Of a stretch of 64,000 nucleotides of DNA, positions 34,679-46,145 are shown one piece after another. Origin of the DNA: Panaeolus papilionaceus (taxonomy: Eukaryota > Basidiomycota > Agaricomycetes > Agaricales); the NCBI GenBank assembly GCA_015501605.1, contig JADNRZ010000005.1:2170001-2234000 (forward strand), written 5' to 3'. The position numbers and the translations under genes are program-made. A model generated the notes under the pieces. That model had not been told where the DNA came from. It made no database searches and saw only the letters and a list, made by a program, of their open reading frames with translations. Each line of letters starts with the position of its first letter. The stretch's first letter is position 1.

Positions 34679-34846
34679 ATCCGTTAGAGATGTAGAAATT
34701 TATCGACAGGTTGTCCTTGGGATGCAGTAGATCTGCCCTCGACTCTGGAGATCGGAGGACGGTGTTTCCGGCGGGACTGTTGGTGTGAATTCTACTGAAT
34801 ATTACCGTGAAATAGTCGAATATCAACGAAGAAGAGACTCGAAAAT

Positions 34847-34912
34847 GGGCTTCGCCTTCCACAACGTGATTGCAGCAAACCCCGCAAGCAAGCAAGTTGT
34901 GGGTGTGTGAAG
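34847..34912 (-). promoter_or_regulatory. Conserved 5' element of RNase H family, copy 3
   Basis: Plus-strand GGCTTCGCCTTCCACAACGT, then GATTGCAGCAAA, then GCAAGCAAGTTGTG. It lies about 170-235 bases upstream of the copy 3 start and is nearly the same as the block upstream of copy 4. TATATAA lies about 35-45 bases further upstream, so the element probably falls in the 5' UTR. Confidence 0.55.
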
Positions 34913-35195
34913 CCGGTGTAAGAGATACGTTTGGTGCGCTGTGGGTTATATACATAGTCTCCAAATTTCTCATGTCAATGATGCTGTCATGATGCCGTTC
35001 CCCCCATTGGAGTTTGCAGTATTTTTAGTCGTTGATTCGAACAAATTCGAAACTATCGTCTAATCTTTGTTGTCTTTCTATAGATCCTCATCCCTCTATA
35101 CTTCACGAGATTAAATTCATCATGGATTATATTCTTCGGTTTCATACAACAGTGTAAACCAACGCTAAATACACCGTACAGGTAATAACCTCTGT

Positions 35196-36837
35196 TCAAG
35201 AGACGGGCTGGAGTATCCTCGCCAGCATAGGTGGGAGTGTGGGTGTCGTCCAGAGTTTGGGTTCTCCATGAGGATATATACCCCGCGATATGTCATCTGC
35301 TGGATTTTCGTCCGTCGAGATCCAGCGAGGCACGATCGTAATCCCGTTCTTTTTGCAAATCTTTAAGATGCGCTTCAGGATAGCGTTAAGGTCAAACTTC
35401 TCCTGCCAGACCTTTTCTCCAAGTGCTTTAATCACGCCCTTATTGTCGGAGCGCAAAAGGAGGTTACACGAATGGAATCCAACCTCCACGTATGCCCGCA
35501 CACCGAGCTCCACTGCAATGAGCTCTGCCCAGCTCATAATTATATTGTCGTCAATCCCAATTGGGATATCAGGGCTAGATTTGAAGGTCCAACCGAGCCA
35601 TCCAACATTCTTGAAGATGAACCCGACACCATGATTTGACGCGTCGACCACGATTTCGGGGACAGATGCATCAACATACGAGGGCGATGAATCAACGACT
35701 TTTGTATCCCTGATGTATTTCGGTACCTTCCAATTCTTTATCAGGTACGTCTGCGCCTCAGTGCGAATGGCCTTGGGTGCCTGTGACGCGGCAGCAAGTA
35801 GTCGCCTTGCCTCTTTCACCGCTCTGAGATTCCCTTTCTGTCTGGTGAGTTGCAATAATTGCTTCATCCCGTCCACAGTTTGTGATACCTTGAGCTCGTC
35901 TGCATCGACAGCTGCAGTTGGCGTCGTGTTGACATCCAATGCCGATATGCTGCGCAGAATTTCAATCGCAAGATGTTCGTTCTCGCTCCTGGTAGCTGAT
36001 GACTGCGCGGTCACCGTGTCGTCTACCTCGTTTGATGGTGCCATCCAGTTTTCAGGAGCTACGACACTGTCGCTTTAAATAAATATTAATTCAAAAAATA
36101 TTTTAGGACGATCCGTTGATGGACGAACTACCTTGTATCGGATTGCTCGTGATCATGAAGTGGTGCTGGCTCCTCCTTTGCCAGTGATGAGTCGCTGCTG
36201 TGTAAGACTAGAGCTTCAGAAATTGTGAGCTGTTCATCCTCGTTTTGAGAAACCGGAGTGAGCTCGAGAGCCTTCTGTATGCTGGTTTCTCCTAAGTCGT
36301 TAAGGTGGATAGGCGACTCTTGGGTCAAGTCATGATCGTCAGGTGAGCTGAGTAGATATCAGCAAAGAGGGATGCATGTCGTCACCTCCTTTGATGTACA
36401 TACCCAATCAGTGCCGTCTCGTTGTCCACCCAGCTCAGAGCATTTAGGGCATTTCTGATGCTCTGAATCTCCTTCGTGTTGGTAACCACTCGTTCCTGAT
36501 AGCGTTGATGTCGCTCCTTCACTTCGTCACGTTCTTGGCGCATCCGCAGGAGCCCTTGTCGGTATTGGGTTATCATCTCGTCATCTTCTTCCATTTGCGT
36601 CTTTCGTCCAATGGTAATGCCATGTTGCAGGGATTGTTGAACCAACCATTCCAATTTTTTCGATATAAGCTTGCTGATAAGATCCTCAAACCCGTTGAAA
36701 GCTGCAAAGCTCTCTATTTCGCGCAGGATTGATTCGTTGGTGTCGACAATTGCGCCTCTGCAGTGTTCGCAATGAGTGACCTCTGCCGTGTGTATACTTC
36801 TGAATTCTGGGTCTGCATGTGATCTAGGAGCTGCCAT
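35196..36837 (-). CDS. CxxC / coiled-coil / RNase H-like protein, copy 4
   Basis: Exons 36837-36404, 36347-36132 and 36072-35196 join in frame (1527 nt, 508 aa), introns phase 2 with good GTATGT and GTAGTT donors. The N-terminus has HTAEVTHCEHC followed by DTNESILREI, then QHGITIGRKTQ and a coiled coil (RMRQERDEVKERHQRYQ). The middle exon is acidic and Ser-rich (ELTPVSQNEDEQLTISEA). The RNase H domain shows VDASNHGVGF, SWAELIAVELG, LRSDN and ENPADDISRGIYP. It is the longest and, with copy 3, nearest to the ABC transporter gene. Confidence 0.8.
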
Positions 36838-36986
36838 GTCGAGAGGAAGTCCGCTGAAATCAAGATAAACCTAGAAATTTTGTGCTCGAGTCGACCTCGG
36901 TCCAAGTAGTATAATACACCTTCACTCGAGGGTAAAATGAAACGACAACGGCCAAATATCGATAGGTGAAAGCAGATTGAGGACCT

Positions 36987-37053
36987 TGGCTTCGCTTTCC
37001 ACAACGTGACTGCGGCAAGCTTTGCAGGCAAGCAGGTTGTGAGTGCAGTGAAG
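36987..37053 (-). promoter_or_regulatory. Conserved 5' element of RNase H family, copy 4
   Basis: Plus-strand GGCTTCGCTTTCCACAACGT, then GACTGCGGCAAG, then GCAAGCAGGTTGTG, about 150-215 bases upstream of the copy 4 start. Matches copy 3 over about 65 bp with scattered changes. An ACATAAA box lies about 50 bases further upstream. Confidence 0.55.
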
Positions 37054-38486
37054 TCAAGAATGCCAGTGGGAATTTCAACTCCCAATGCGATGGTTTATGT
37101 ACTTGTATTGCCTTCGGGGGTTCCCATCCTGTTCCCATGTCAATTATTCCTATTGGAACAATGGTATGTATTTATAGAAACTGCTCAAGGTAATTCTTGC
37201 GGGTTCGAGTTGTCATTCAAGTAATGTGATCATACGGCGCTCTTTGATAGACTCGAAAAACCATGGTGAGCACAGCTGTTACTGTAATTAGAATGAAGTG
37301 TCAATGGGTCTTTGATTATCAGGTTCTGGTTAGGCTAGTTTGGGTTCTTGAGACAACATATTCGACCTGGAGGAACATAAATGGAACAATGCGATTCAAA
37401 TTGACGCTCAACGTCAAATTAACGGGTTGGTTGTCTGCGAGGTGGGTGTGGTCGTCCAGGATTTTAAGTAGAGCACAACGTCTTTCAGAACTATCTTATC
37501 GGGCGGGGCGGAATACCGCTATAGGAATCTCTGTGGGTATGGGAAGAAACGACGACAAATGTTGAGTGACTACATATCGGGACTACGGCACTGTGCCCTC
37601 TAAATTCGAAGTCGTTCTTCGATATGGGTGTATTGCAAAACCAGGAACCCGTTTGACTAGATTGAGCTGAAGATAAATTTGCGCCTCATTCCAACCTGGG
37701 CCGTGATGCCCGGTTCCGTATCACCAAACATCGTGTTGTATAGATCAATTTCAAACAATTATTTCAAAGCATTGATAGATTGCGCTTTGGTCGTTAGATG
37801 ACAGAGAGATGGCTGCCCATCCGTTGAATCAGTGGTCAATCCAAGCCCCAAGACTTAGTTTCGTCCGTTCATCCCGAGTTCTGACTCATACCTACATGGA
37901 GCTCCGTTAACAGCGCAGTTTCAGGATGTGGGATTGTCAATCTACCTCTCATCGCAGGTGAGGTACCCTAGGAACTGAACGTCTCTCGGAGTTAATAATG
38001 ACTTAACAGCCTTCCCAGAGATTTTTAAACTTTGCCATTCATTATCTGCCCTCACAGTATCCAGTACATTTGTTGTAAATGAAATATAATTTCTGAATCT
38101 CATGATGGCTGGATTCTTGCTGCAACCGCGTGCAAGCAATCTGGCAAACATCTCTGTGCTATCCGGGTATGAGTCATGAGTATCACGAAATCGAGTGATG
38201 GTTTCTCAGCTAGAAATAACGCTGACAGTGGTCAAAGCCAATGTAAGCGTTCCTTATTTCCGAAGACGGATCCGCATTGTACTACTGCGGCTCATAGCAT
38301 CGTCAGCATGCAGCATAAACATGTCTGGCCGGGTACACACGTCACATTCCACTGGAGTAAAACATTAATGCCGTGTAGACGTATCTACAACTTCCAAGAC
38401 GGCAAACATCTGCACGGCATGTAATATAAGAACGAGTCTTACACTGTATATTTTGATCAATTTTGTCGTTCCAATACACCTATTCC
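37054..38486. other. Intergenic region before ABC transporter
   Basis: About 1.4 kb holding the promoters of copy 4 and the ABC transporter. One minus-strand open frame (37942-38151, 69 aa) has no stop but no recognisable domain or splice partner. Nothing else stands out. Confidence 0.4.
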
Positions 38487-41400
38487 ATGGATCCACCAGA
38501 TATCATCCGTCCCTCACACCATCCTGCGAGTCCATCAGCCTCGACAGCGGCTTCATCTGTTTCGAGAGTCAACCTTGATTCATTCAATGCAGAGGGAGTT
38601 GCAGAGCTGCGGAGATCACTGACCAAAGAGAAGGTGACAGAGACGACGAGATATGCCAACATAGACTTGGAAAAAGCTTCTGCGATTACGGACGGAACTC
38701 TCCACGGCGAGCCATTTGATCTCGAGAAGGTGCTTCGAGACACAGTTCAGAGGTGAGCAATCCATGTATTCAGAGCCTCGAGCTCAAAGCTAACTAGTAT
38801 ACAGGCGGGAAGATGCCCAAATTAAACCGCGGTCAATTGGGGTTGGCTTCCGCAACCTTACGGTTGTAGGACTCGGGGCTTCAGATACCTATCTTCCGAC
38901 CATGGGAACTATCTTCAGTCCTTCTGCGATGATGGAGAACGTTCGTAAGGCAAGGCACCCGCACCTGCGAAATATTTTGCAAGGTATTGAGGGTGTTGTC
39001 CGACCTGGAGAAATGCTTCGTAAGTGCATTACGCGTGTTCATTAGGTTATTCGATTTATAACACTTCGATCAGTTGTTCTTGGCAGCCCAGGCGCCGGTT
39101 GTACCACCTTGCTGAAGACTCTCTCCAACCAACGAAAGGAATATTACTCTGTACAAGGGGACGTTCATTACGACTCTCTATCCCCCAAGGAGCTCGATCA
39201 GCACTTCAGAGGCGATGTTCAATACTGCCCTGAGGATGATGTCCACTTCCCGACATTGAGCGTGGATCAGACCCTGCACTTCGCCGCGACCATGAGAACG
39301 CCACGTGAGCGTGCCGGGGAGACGCGCAACGATTTCGCTCGGCGTTCCACTGACTTGCTCACAACCATCTTCGGTCTCAAACACGCAAAGGACACGCCCA
39401 TCGGAGATGCAGCCATTCGAGGTGTCAGCGGGGGAGAAAAGAAGAGGGTCTCAATCGCAGAAGCTTTGGCTGCTCGGAGTTGCATTGGGGCATGGGACAA
39501 GTGCGTAACAATTCACCAATATAAACTCGACAATTGTGGTATTGATTGTTATTGGTTTCGTCTAGCTCAACTCGCGGTCTGGATGCTAGTACCGCGCTGG
39601 AGTTTGTGAAAGCTCTGCGTGTCAGTACAGATGTATTTCAAACGACGACCATCGTATCCTTATATCAGGCGGGAGAGTCACTATATCAACACTTCGACAA
39701 AGTTTGTGTACTTTATGAAGGACGGATGGCATATTTTGGTCCCGCAAATCAGGCGAAGCGATACTTCTTGGATATGGGGTGAGTATCGTTGTTTCTCAAA
39801 CGGACCAAACGTTAACAACATTTCGCAAGATATCAACCTGCCAATCGTCAAACAACTCCCGATTTCCTCGTCGCCGTGACTGATGTCAATGCTAGGATAC
39901 ATCGCCCAGGCTCCACGAATCAACCTCAGACTGCCCAGGAGTTTGCAGATTATTTCATCAAATCCAACATTGGCCAGCTCAACCATGCGGACATGGAGGA
40001 GTATCTGGGTTCAGTTGTTGGGAGGCACGATCTGAAGAACGCTTACATCCAAAGTGCACGGCACGAGCTTGCGAAGCGTAGTCGTAACTCAAGGCAGGTC
40101 ATATCTACTCGTATTCTGGTTCCCTCTCTGATGACAAAACAGCCCTTACCTCTTGTCCATCCCTGAACAATTGAGTGCTGTCGTGAGGCGGAAGGTCCAA
40201 ATTATTCGAGGAAGCATGCTTGCAACTGGGCTCAACCTCTTGTGAGTGGATGCATTCAAATGCCATCGGCGTGATCTGACCTTCGCTTGAAGTTCCTTCG
40301 TGTTTCAAGGTCTAATTCTGGGTAGTGTCTACTTCAAAATGCCGCAATCCACAGATGGGTTCTTCCCTCGCGGTGGAATTTTATTCTTGTAAGGTTGATT
40401 TCACCAACCGTTTCAGAGGAGTTACCGACGCCTTTCTAGTGTTTTATTTTTTGCTGCACTTTCGTCTCTGGCAGAGATGCCGATGCTGTACGCGCAGCGT
40501 CCTATCGTCGCCAGGCATCAGAAGGCTGCATTCTACCACCCTTTCATAGAGGCTGCTGCGTTGACTATCGTTGATATACCCATCACAATCGTCATCTGCA
40601 CAGTCTTCACTATCATCCTTTACTTTATGATCGGCCTTCAAAAGACACCTGTAAGTATATGGTCAGCTCTTTGAACGTTCTTTTTCACTGTCGTTGACAA
40701 CCCGTTTTCAGGCTCAATTTTTGTAAGCTCCTCGGCACGTCTTTTATCCTCCAGCTAGCTGATCCCAAACTATATAAAGCACTTTCCTCCTTTTTGAAAT
40801 TGTAACCACCCTTACAATGAAAGGATGGTTCAGAGCAGTTGCAGCGGCTTTTGTATCGGAGGCATCGGCTCAAAGCTTTGCTGGAATCTCAATCCTGGCC
40901 CTCGCTATCTACACCAGTACGCTCTAAGTATCCCTTCTTACTAACAACCTCTCTAAACGATTCAACAGGCTATTTTGTCCCCCGCCCCAGTATGATCGGT
41001 GCCCTCCGCTGGCTCAGCTACATCAATGTATGTCAACGTGGCTCAAATTTCTTCCTTATCGACCTACTAAACCACGATTTTATGGTTAGCCTGTCAAATA
41101 TGGGTAAATACAATTCCCCTCCACAGAATTGTTCCGTACCTTACGATACGTTTATGCAGGTTTGAGGCGCTCATGGGTAATGAATTCCACACTCTGGAGG
41201 CAGCATGTTCTAATCTGGTGCCTCGTGGGCCTGGGTATGAAAACATCACGCTGGAAAACCAGGTCTGCGCCACAGTCGGTGCCGTATCTGGACAGCCATT
41301 TGTAGATGGTAATCGATTTATCGAACTCTCATATAGCTTCAAGCATTCGCATATCTGGATGGTACATGGTTGTTCTCTCTGCACTAATCCGCAAATTACT

Positions 41401-44041
41401 GATGATACCCCTTCAGAATCTGGGTATTGTAATCGCCTTTGGCATAGGATTCACGATTGCCCTCCTGACCTTTACGGAATTCAACACCAAACTCTCCAGC
41501 GATACTTCGGTCACATTGTTCAAACGAGGGGCCAAGTCGCATTTTGCAGAGGAACGCAACGATGAAGAAAAAGGCGATGACACACTGAAGAGGGCTCCCA
41601 CCAGTGCAACCAAGGAGAAAGCCCCAACACCGAAGATGACTGACGTCTTCTCCTGGCAACATATTAGCTATACAGTGCCCATTCCAGGACATGAAGATCG
41701 CAAGCTTCTGGATGACGTGTCAGGATATGTGGCGCCTGGAAAGCTCACTGCCCTCATGGGCGAATCTGGCGCAGGCAAAACGACACTGCTCAATGCTCTT
41801 GCTCAACGCACTGATGTTGGCGTTGTCACTGGTGATCGCCTGGTCAATGGTCAGCCTCTTCCTGCGGATTTCCAAGCCCAAACGGGTTACTGCCAACAAA
41901 TGGACACACACATGCCTTTTGCCACCGTTCGTGAAGCTCTGCTGTTCTCGGCGAAACTGCGTCAACCAGCTTCAGTTCCTTTGTCAGAGAAAGAGGCGTA
42001 GTACGTGTTCTGTTTCCTTTCATCGTCAACTCTAGCCTAATGAACCCTGATCCCCCTTAGCGTCGAGAAATGCTTGGAGATGTGCGGATTGGAGGAGTAC
42101 GCAGACGCCTCTGTTGGGTCCCTCAGTATTGAGCATAGGAAACGCACCACCATTGGCGTTGAGCTCGCCGCTAAACCAAAACTCCTGCTGTTCCTCGACG
42201 AACCAACCTCAGGCCTGGATTCTCGCAGCGCATGGGCTATCATCACGTTCCTCCAAACGTTGGCGAGCCGAGGGCAGGCCATCCTTTGCACGTACGTCCT
42301 TTATTTTATATTATATCGACGCTTGTATTTATAATTACCTGTATAGGATTCACCAAGTGAGATCCCTCCCTTCATCATTATCCATCTATTAATGCAAATT
42401 TCACAGCCGTCCGCTGAATTGTTCCAAGCATTTGATCGACTTCTGCTTCTGCGCAAAGGGGGACAAACCGTTTACTTTGGTGATCTAGGCTTGAACGCAA
42501 CCAAACTGCTCAACTATTTCGAGCGCAACGGCGCGAGAAAGTGTCAAGAAATTGAAAACCCGTATGTTGTTGTTACTTCTGCGATGCCTATGCTCATGAA
42601 CACCTGAAAGTGCGGAATATATGCTTGATGTCATCGGAGCTGGTGCGACGGCCACTAGCGAGCAAGACTGGCGCAAAATCTGGTTGGCATCACCTGAAGC
42701 AGACCAGGTTAGACAGGAAATACAGGCGATTATCAACGAAGGCCGCAGTCGTCCTCCCGTTGAGGCGACATTTCACAGCGAGTTTGCCAGCTCGTGGATG
42801 TATCAAGCTCGGGAGCTGGTCAAGCGCAATTCAGAGGCATATTGGCGTGACCCCACTTACATTATGGCGAAACTCGTTCTCAATGTCTTTGGAGGGCTGT
42901 TCATTGGCTTTACGTTCTGGAAGTCTAAAGACAGTATCCAGGGGACGCAAAATAGGCTTTTTGTAAGTGCCATAATATTCACATCACTACCGCTCCACTC
43001 ACAAGCTCTCCTATGCTTATCTAGGCTGTCTTCATGGCTACGGTCCTTAGGTACGGCTTCACTAGGATTATCTGATTTTCATAATTGCTGACGTTTCATC
43101 AGTGTTCCTCTTTCAAACCAGTTGCAGATCCCGTTCATTGCTACTCGTTCCGTCTATGAAATTCGTGAGCGACCCAGTCGCATGTACAGCTGGACCGCTC
43201 TTGTCACGTCTCAAATCCTAGTGGAATTACCTTGGAATTTCTTGGGCTCTGCACTCCTCTTCTTCAGCTGGTATTGGACTGTCGGATTTGAAAGCTCGCG
43301 TGCCGGATACACCTTCCTGATGATGACCATCTGCTGGCCGTTTTACTACACCACATTTGCGCAAGCTGTGACCGCAATGGCACCCAACGTCGAGATTGCC
43401 GCCATCTTGTTCTCCCTACTCTTTTCTTTCGTCATCACATTGTGCGTAGCGTTTCCAGTGACCTTACTTTCAACGCTCACTGTTTATCTGTAGTAATGGT
43501 GTTGTTCAGCCGTTTTCGCAACTTGGCTGGTGGAAATGGATGTACCGACTCTCACCATTCACATACCTCATTGAGGGTATTCTGGGTCAAGGTGTGTATA
43601 TTCAATTATTTGATTCTAAGGTCTTCTTGTTGACTCGTCGACTAGCTATGGGCCGCAGACAAATCAATTGTTCGCCGATTGAGTTGGTCAGGCTCAATCC
43701 TCCATCTGGCCTGACCTGCGGTCAATACATGGACGGATTTATCTCCAAAATGGGAGGATATGTAACCGATCCCAACGCTACTTCCGCCTGTGGTTTCTGC
43801 AGTGTAAGGACGACGGACCAGTTCCTGAATTCGGCTTTTAACATTTTTTACGAAAATCATTGGAGAAATTTTGGAATTATGATGGGTTACATCGTCTTCA
43901 ATGTCTGTTCTTCTCATTCCCGTATTGTTGCTTTGCTTGATGCTAACATTCTGATAATAGGTTGGCCTTGTTTTCGCCATGACATACATCTTCCGCATCC
44001 ACAAGGGGTCCTTCTTTCCTTCGTTCAAGAAATCATCATAG
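38487..44041 (+). CDS. PDR/ABCG-type ABC transporter, full length
   Basis: Plasma-membrane drug or metabolite exporter of the pleiotropic drug resistance class, (NBD-TMD) repeated twice, about 1,450 residues over many exons. NBD1 has the degenerate Walker [14 protein letters not shown] (Cys in place of Lys), signature [13 protein letters not shown], the altered Walker B IGAWDNSTRGLD and a Tyr in the H-loop position (VSLYQAGE), all normal for PDR proteins. NBD2 has [42 protein letters not shown] and IHQPSAE. TMD segments include [20 protein letters not shown] and PYNGV-like [10 protein letters not shown] near the end, which closes with FFPSFKKSS. The H-loop His lies in a 10-nt micro-exon (42349-42358 region). 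An apparent frame break near 41150 disappears if the exon NPVKYG (about 41090-41105) is spliced to FEALMGNEF. Start chosen at MDPPDIIRP. Isolated gene. Confidence 0.9.
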
Positions 44042-44498
44042 ATTTATGCAAATCATGCTTTCACGATCTATCCATGCTCAATAGACTACGATATCCTTCC
44101 TTATATATTTACCTGGACTCTCGATAAGTTCCTCATCTTTTTCGTCATTGTCAACCTATATGTAATAATTGCTTACAACTCGCCTTATTGGAATACTTCC
44201 TCCTTTATTCATTCACTGTTTATATATAGATCATATGCGATGTAATTTGAAACACTGCGCAAACTGAGATATTGATATTTGACATGGACTGTGGATGTTA
44301 ACGTGGTTAAAGTTTTAGCCCTGCTCCTATATATAACTCATGTCAACAGGTTCGCGTTGTTCCTCCACTATTCCCTTAGTCACGTTTGGTTCGTAACTCG
44401 TACCAGTGGTACTCAGCAAGTAGCGACTACTCAAGTATGTCAACTTACACAGTTCTCATGTTTACTGCGGAGTACAGTCGCTAAGTCACGTTCAGGGC
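44042..44498. other. Intergenic region, start of tandem duplication
   Basis: Holds the 3' UTR of the transporter and the promoter of the first F-box gene. From about 44240 onward it resembles 47460-47728 upstream of the second F-box gene, so the duplicated unit includes this promoter. Confidence 0.5.
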
Positions 44499-44970
44499 AT
44501 GCACCTCCCTTTGGATGTGTTAGAGCACATAGCAGACAAGCTCGTCAATGACGCGATCCCATCCCTTGAGGACATATTGGAGCATAAAAACGAGTTCTGG
44601 GGACCTAATCAACGCAGTGCCGAAGCACAATTGAACCTATTGCTCGGAATGCTTGGCTACAGCTACAAACCAGTTCCACGCAGACGAGATTTGAAAACCT
44701 TTTGTTTGGTCTCTAGGGAAGGTCGACAAGCTGCTCTCAAACACCTCTTCCATACCATTGAAATAACAGGTGTCGCGCAATTGCACAGACTGCTTAACAT
44801 AATTTGTGTGTTCAAGGACCACCAGTGTGCCGAGACGCCGATTTCGACCCCTCTCTTACCTCGTCCTCATATTTTCATTCGTCGTTTAACCCTCTGGCCG
44901 GCTCCTGGATTCCAAAGCAAATTCAATACCAGTTCCTACATGCTTTTCTTGGACTACGAACTCCCCAAGC

Positions 44971-46145
44971 CATCAGCAAAAAAACGGGCTGTAGATCTGT
45001 GATATCAGCCAATGTCTAGTCAATATCAGGCTGTGATGTGGCGGCGACAGAAGTCTAAGTCTGCCCACCCAGCTGTGGGCTTCAATCTGAGATCAAACGT
45101 CAACCTGATATTAAGTCCCAATCTGACATCTGCTGAACTAGTGACGTCTGATTATACTACACATACCTATCGAATAAGTGCAACAAGAGAGAAATAAAAA
45201 GATTTTTCTTTTTTGGAAGGGTTCACCCAGCCGCTCATTCCACATTTGCGTTGAATAACACCAGCAATGTAAATTGAAATTTGCCAATGCAAGGAATCGA
45301 ACCCAAGCGTTGACTAACACCACAGATTCTATAGCGATGAACCCACTAGTCCAAGAAGCCTTTGTTACTTTGCAACAGCAAAGGAAATATATGAACAACC
45401 GCCTCGCTCATCCCTCAAACTTCGAACTTCGAAGGCGTGGGATCTAGCCTCCTCCAAGAAATCGGACGTGATAATATTTATTACCGCCTGTATTTTTGAC
45501 TAGATAGACACTCATTTCCATAATTTAATCCACTTATCATTAATGAAGTATAGATAATAATTATGTTGAAAAAAAGTTGGCCTTCAATGGGTCTATGTGA
45601 TCCCAACCTGACACACTCAATATCAATCAGATATTCGTCTGATGTGTATACCTCAAGCTGAGTTCACGGTCAGTGTATGATTACAAGCAGAAATTAAGCA
45701 GACAAGATGGCGCGAGACTGAGATGTGTGTGATATACAGACTTCAATCTGAAATTAACATAATACACAACTGACAACTAGACAATCGATAGTCTGTGAAA
45801 TTTCAATGTGATGCCAAACTGATATGCCAGTTTATGCCTGATATTCAGCTAGTATACATTATTTATCTTAAATTTGCATAGATATGTGGAGTCTCTTCAG
45901 GTTTTAGATAATCTATGGGTTATCAGACTGACAAGTGACATAACAGGTTATAGTGTTCCGACATTTGACTGAGAGGGCATGGGCAAACTGAGATCCCTCA
46001 TAAACAAAGACTCTATCATGACGTGACACAGCTATGCACAACTTCGTACTGTAGTGTTGTATCGGAGAATGATATATACCATATCAAGCTGATATTTACA
46101 TTTCTACGACAGTTCGTAGATCTACTATCAATTTTTTTGCTGATG
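44971..46145. mobile_element. CATCAGCAAA-ended element in F-box gene
   Basis: Ends are perfect 14-bp inverted repeats CATCAGCAAAAAAA, with GC directly repeated outside (44969-44970, 46146-46147). The inside is AT-rich with many copies of CAATCTGA/CTGATAT-like motifs near both ends and no transposase. The ten terminal bases and the 2-bp duplication match the Plavaka-type elements at 12-27 kb, though the subterminal repeats differ, so it is a separate subfamily. Confidence 0.75.
45282..45360 (-). other. tRNA-like (SINE-like) segment inside element
   Basis: On minus, GGACTAGTGGG resembles a Pol III A box and GGTTCGATTCC, about 45 bases on, is a good B box. The stems do not fold into a proper tRNA, so I read it as a tRNA-derived repeat (SINE-like), not a functional tRNA gene. 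Confidence 0.35.

Noticed and set aside
34626..34973. Minus-strand frame with CGVCCNHVV, suggestive of an extra zinc-binding exon of copy 3.
   Set aside because: The matching frame is closed just upstream in copy 4 and shifted by indels in copy 1, and no splice pair links it to the main gene.
36714..37085. Minus-strand open frame covering the conserved element upstream of RNase H copy 4, with TTCLPAKLAAVTLWKAKP-like counterparts upstream of copies 1-3.
   Set aside because: In copies 2 and 3 the same frame is closed by stops without a start or a plausible acceptor, and similarity ends abruptly after the shared block. Conservation is better explained at DNA/RNA level.
37942..38151. Minus-strand 69-codon frame between RNase H copy 4 and the ABC gene.
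   Set aside because: No recognisable family or splice partner; could be a remnant but cannot be supported.
41090..41170. Apparent frameshift in the ABC transporter at the conserved PLRYGFEAL-like motif.
   Set aside because: An exon reading NPVKYG ending at a GTAAAT donor splices to the acceptor TATGCAG before FEALMGNEF, which restores the motif without any lesion.
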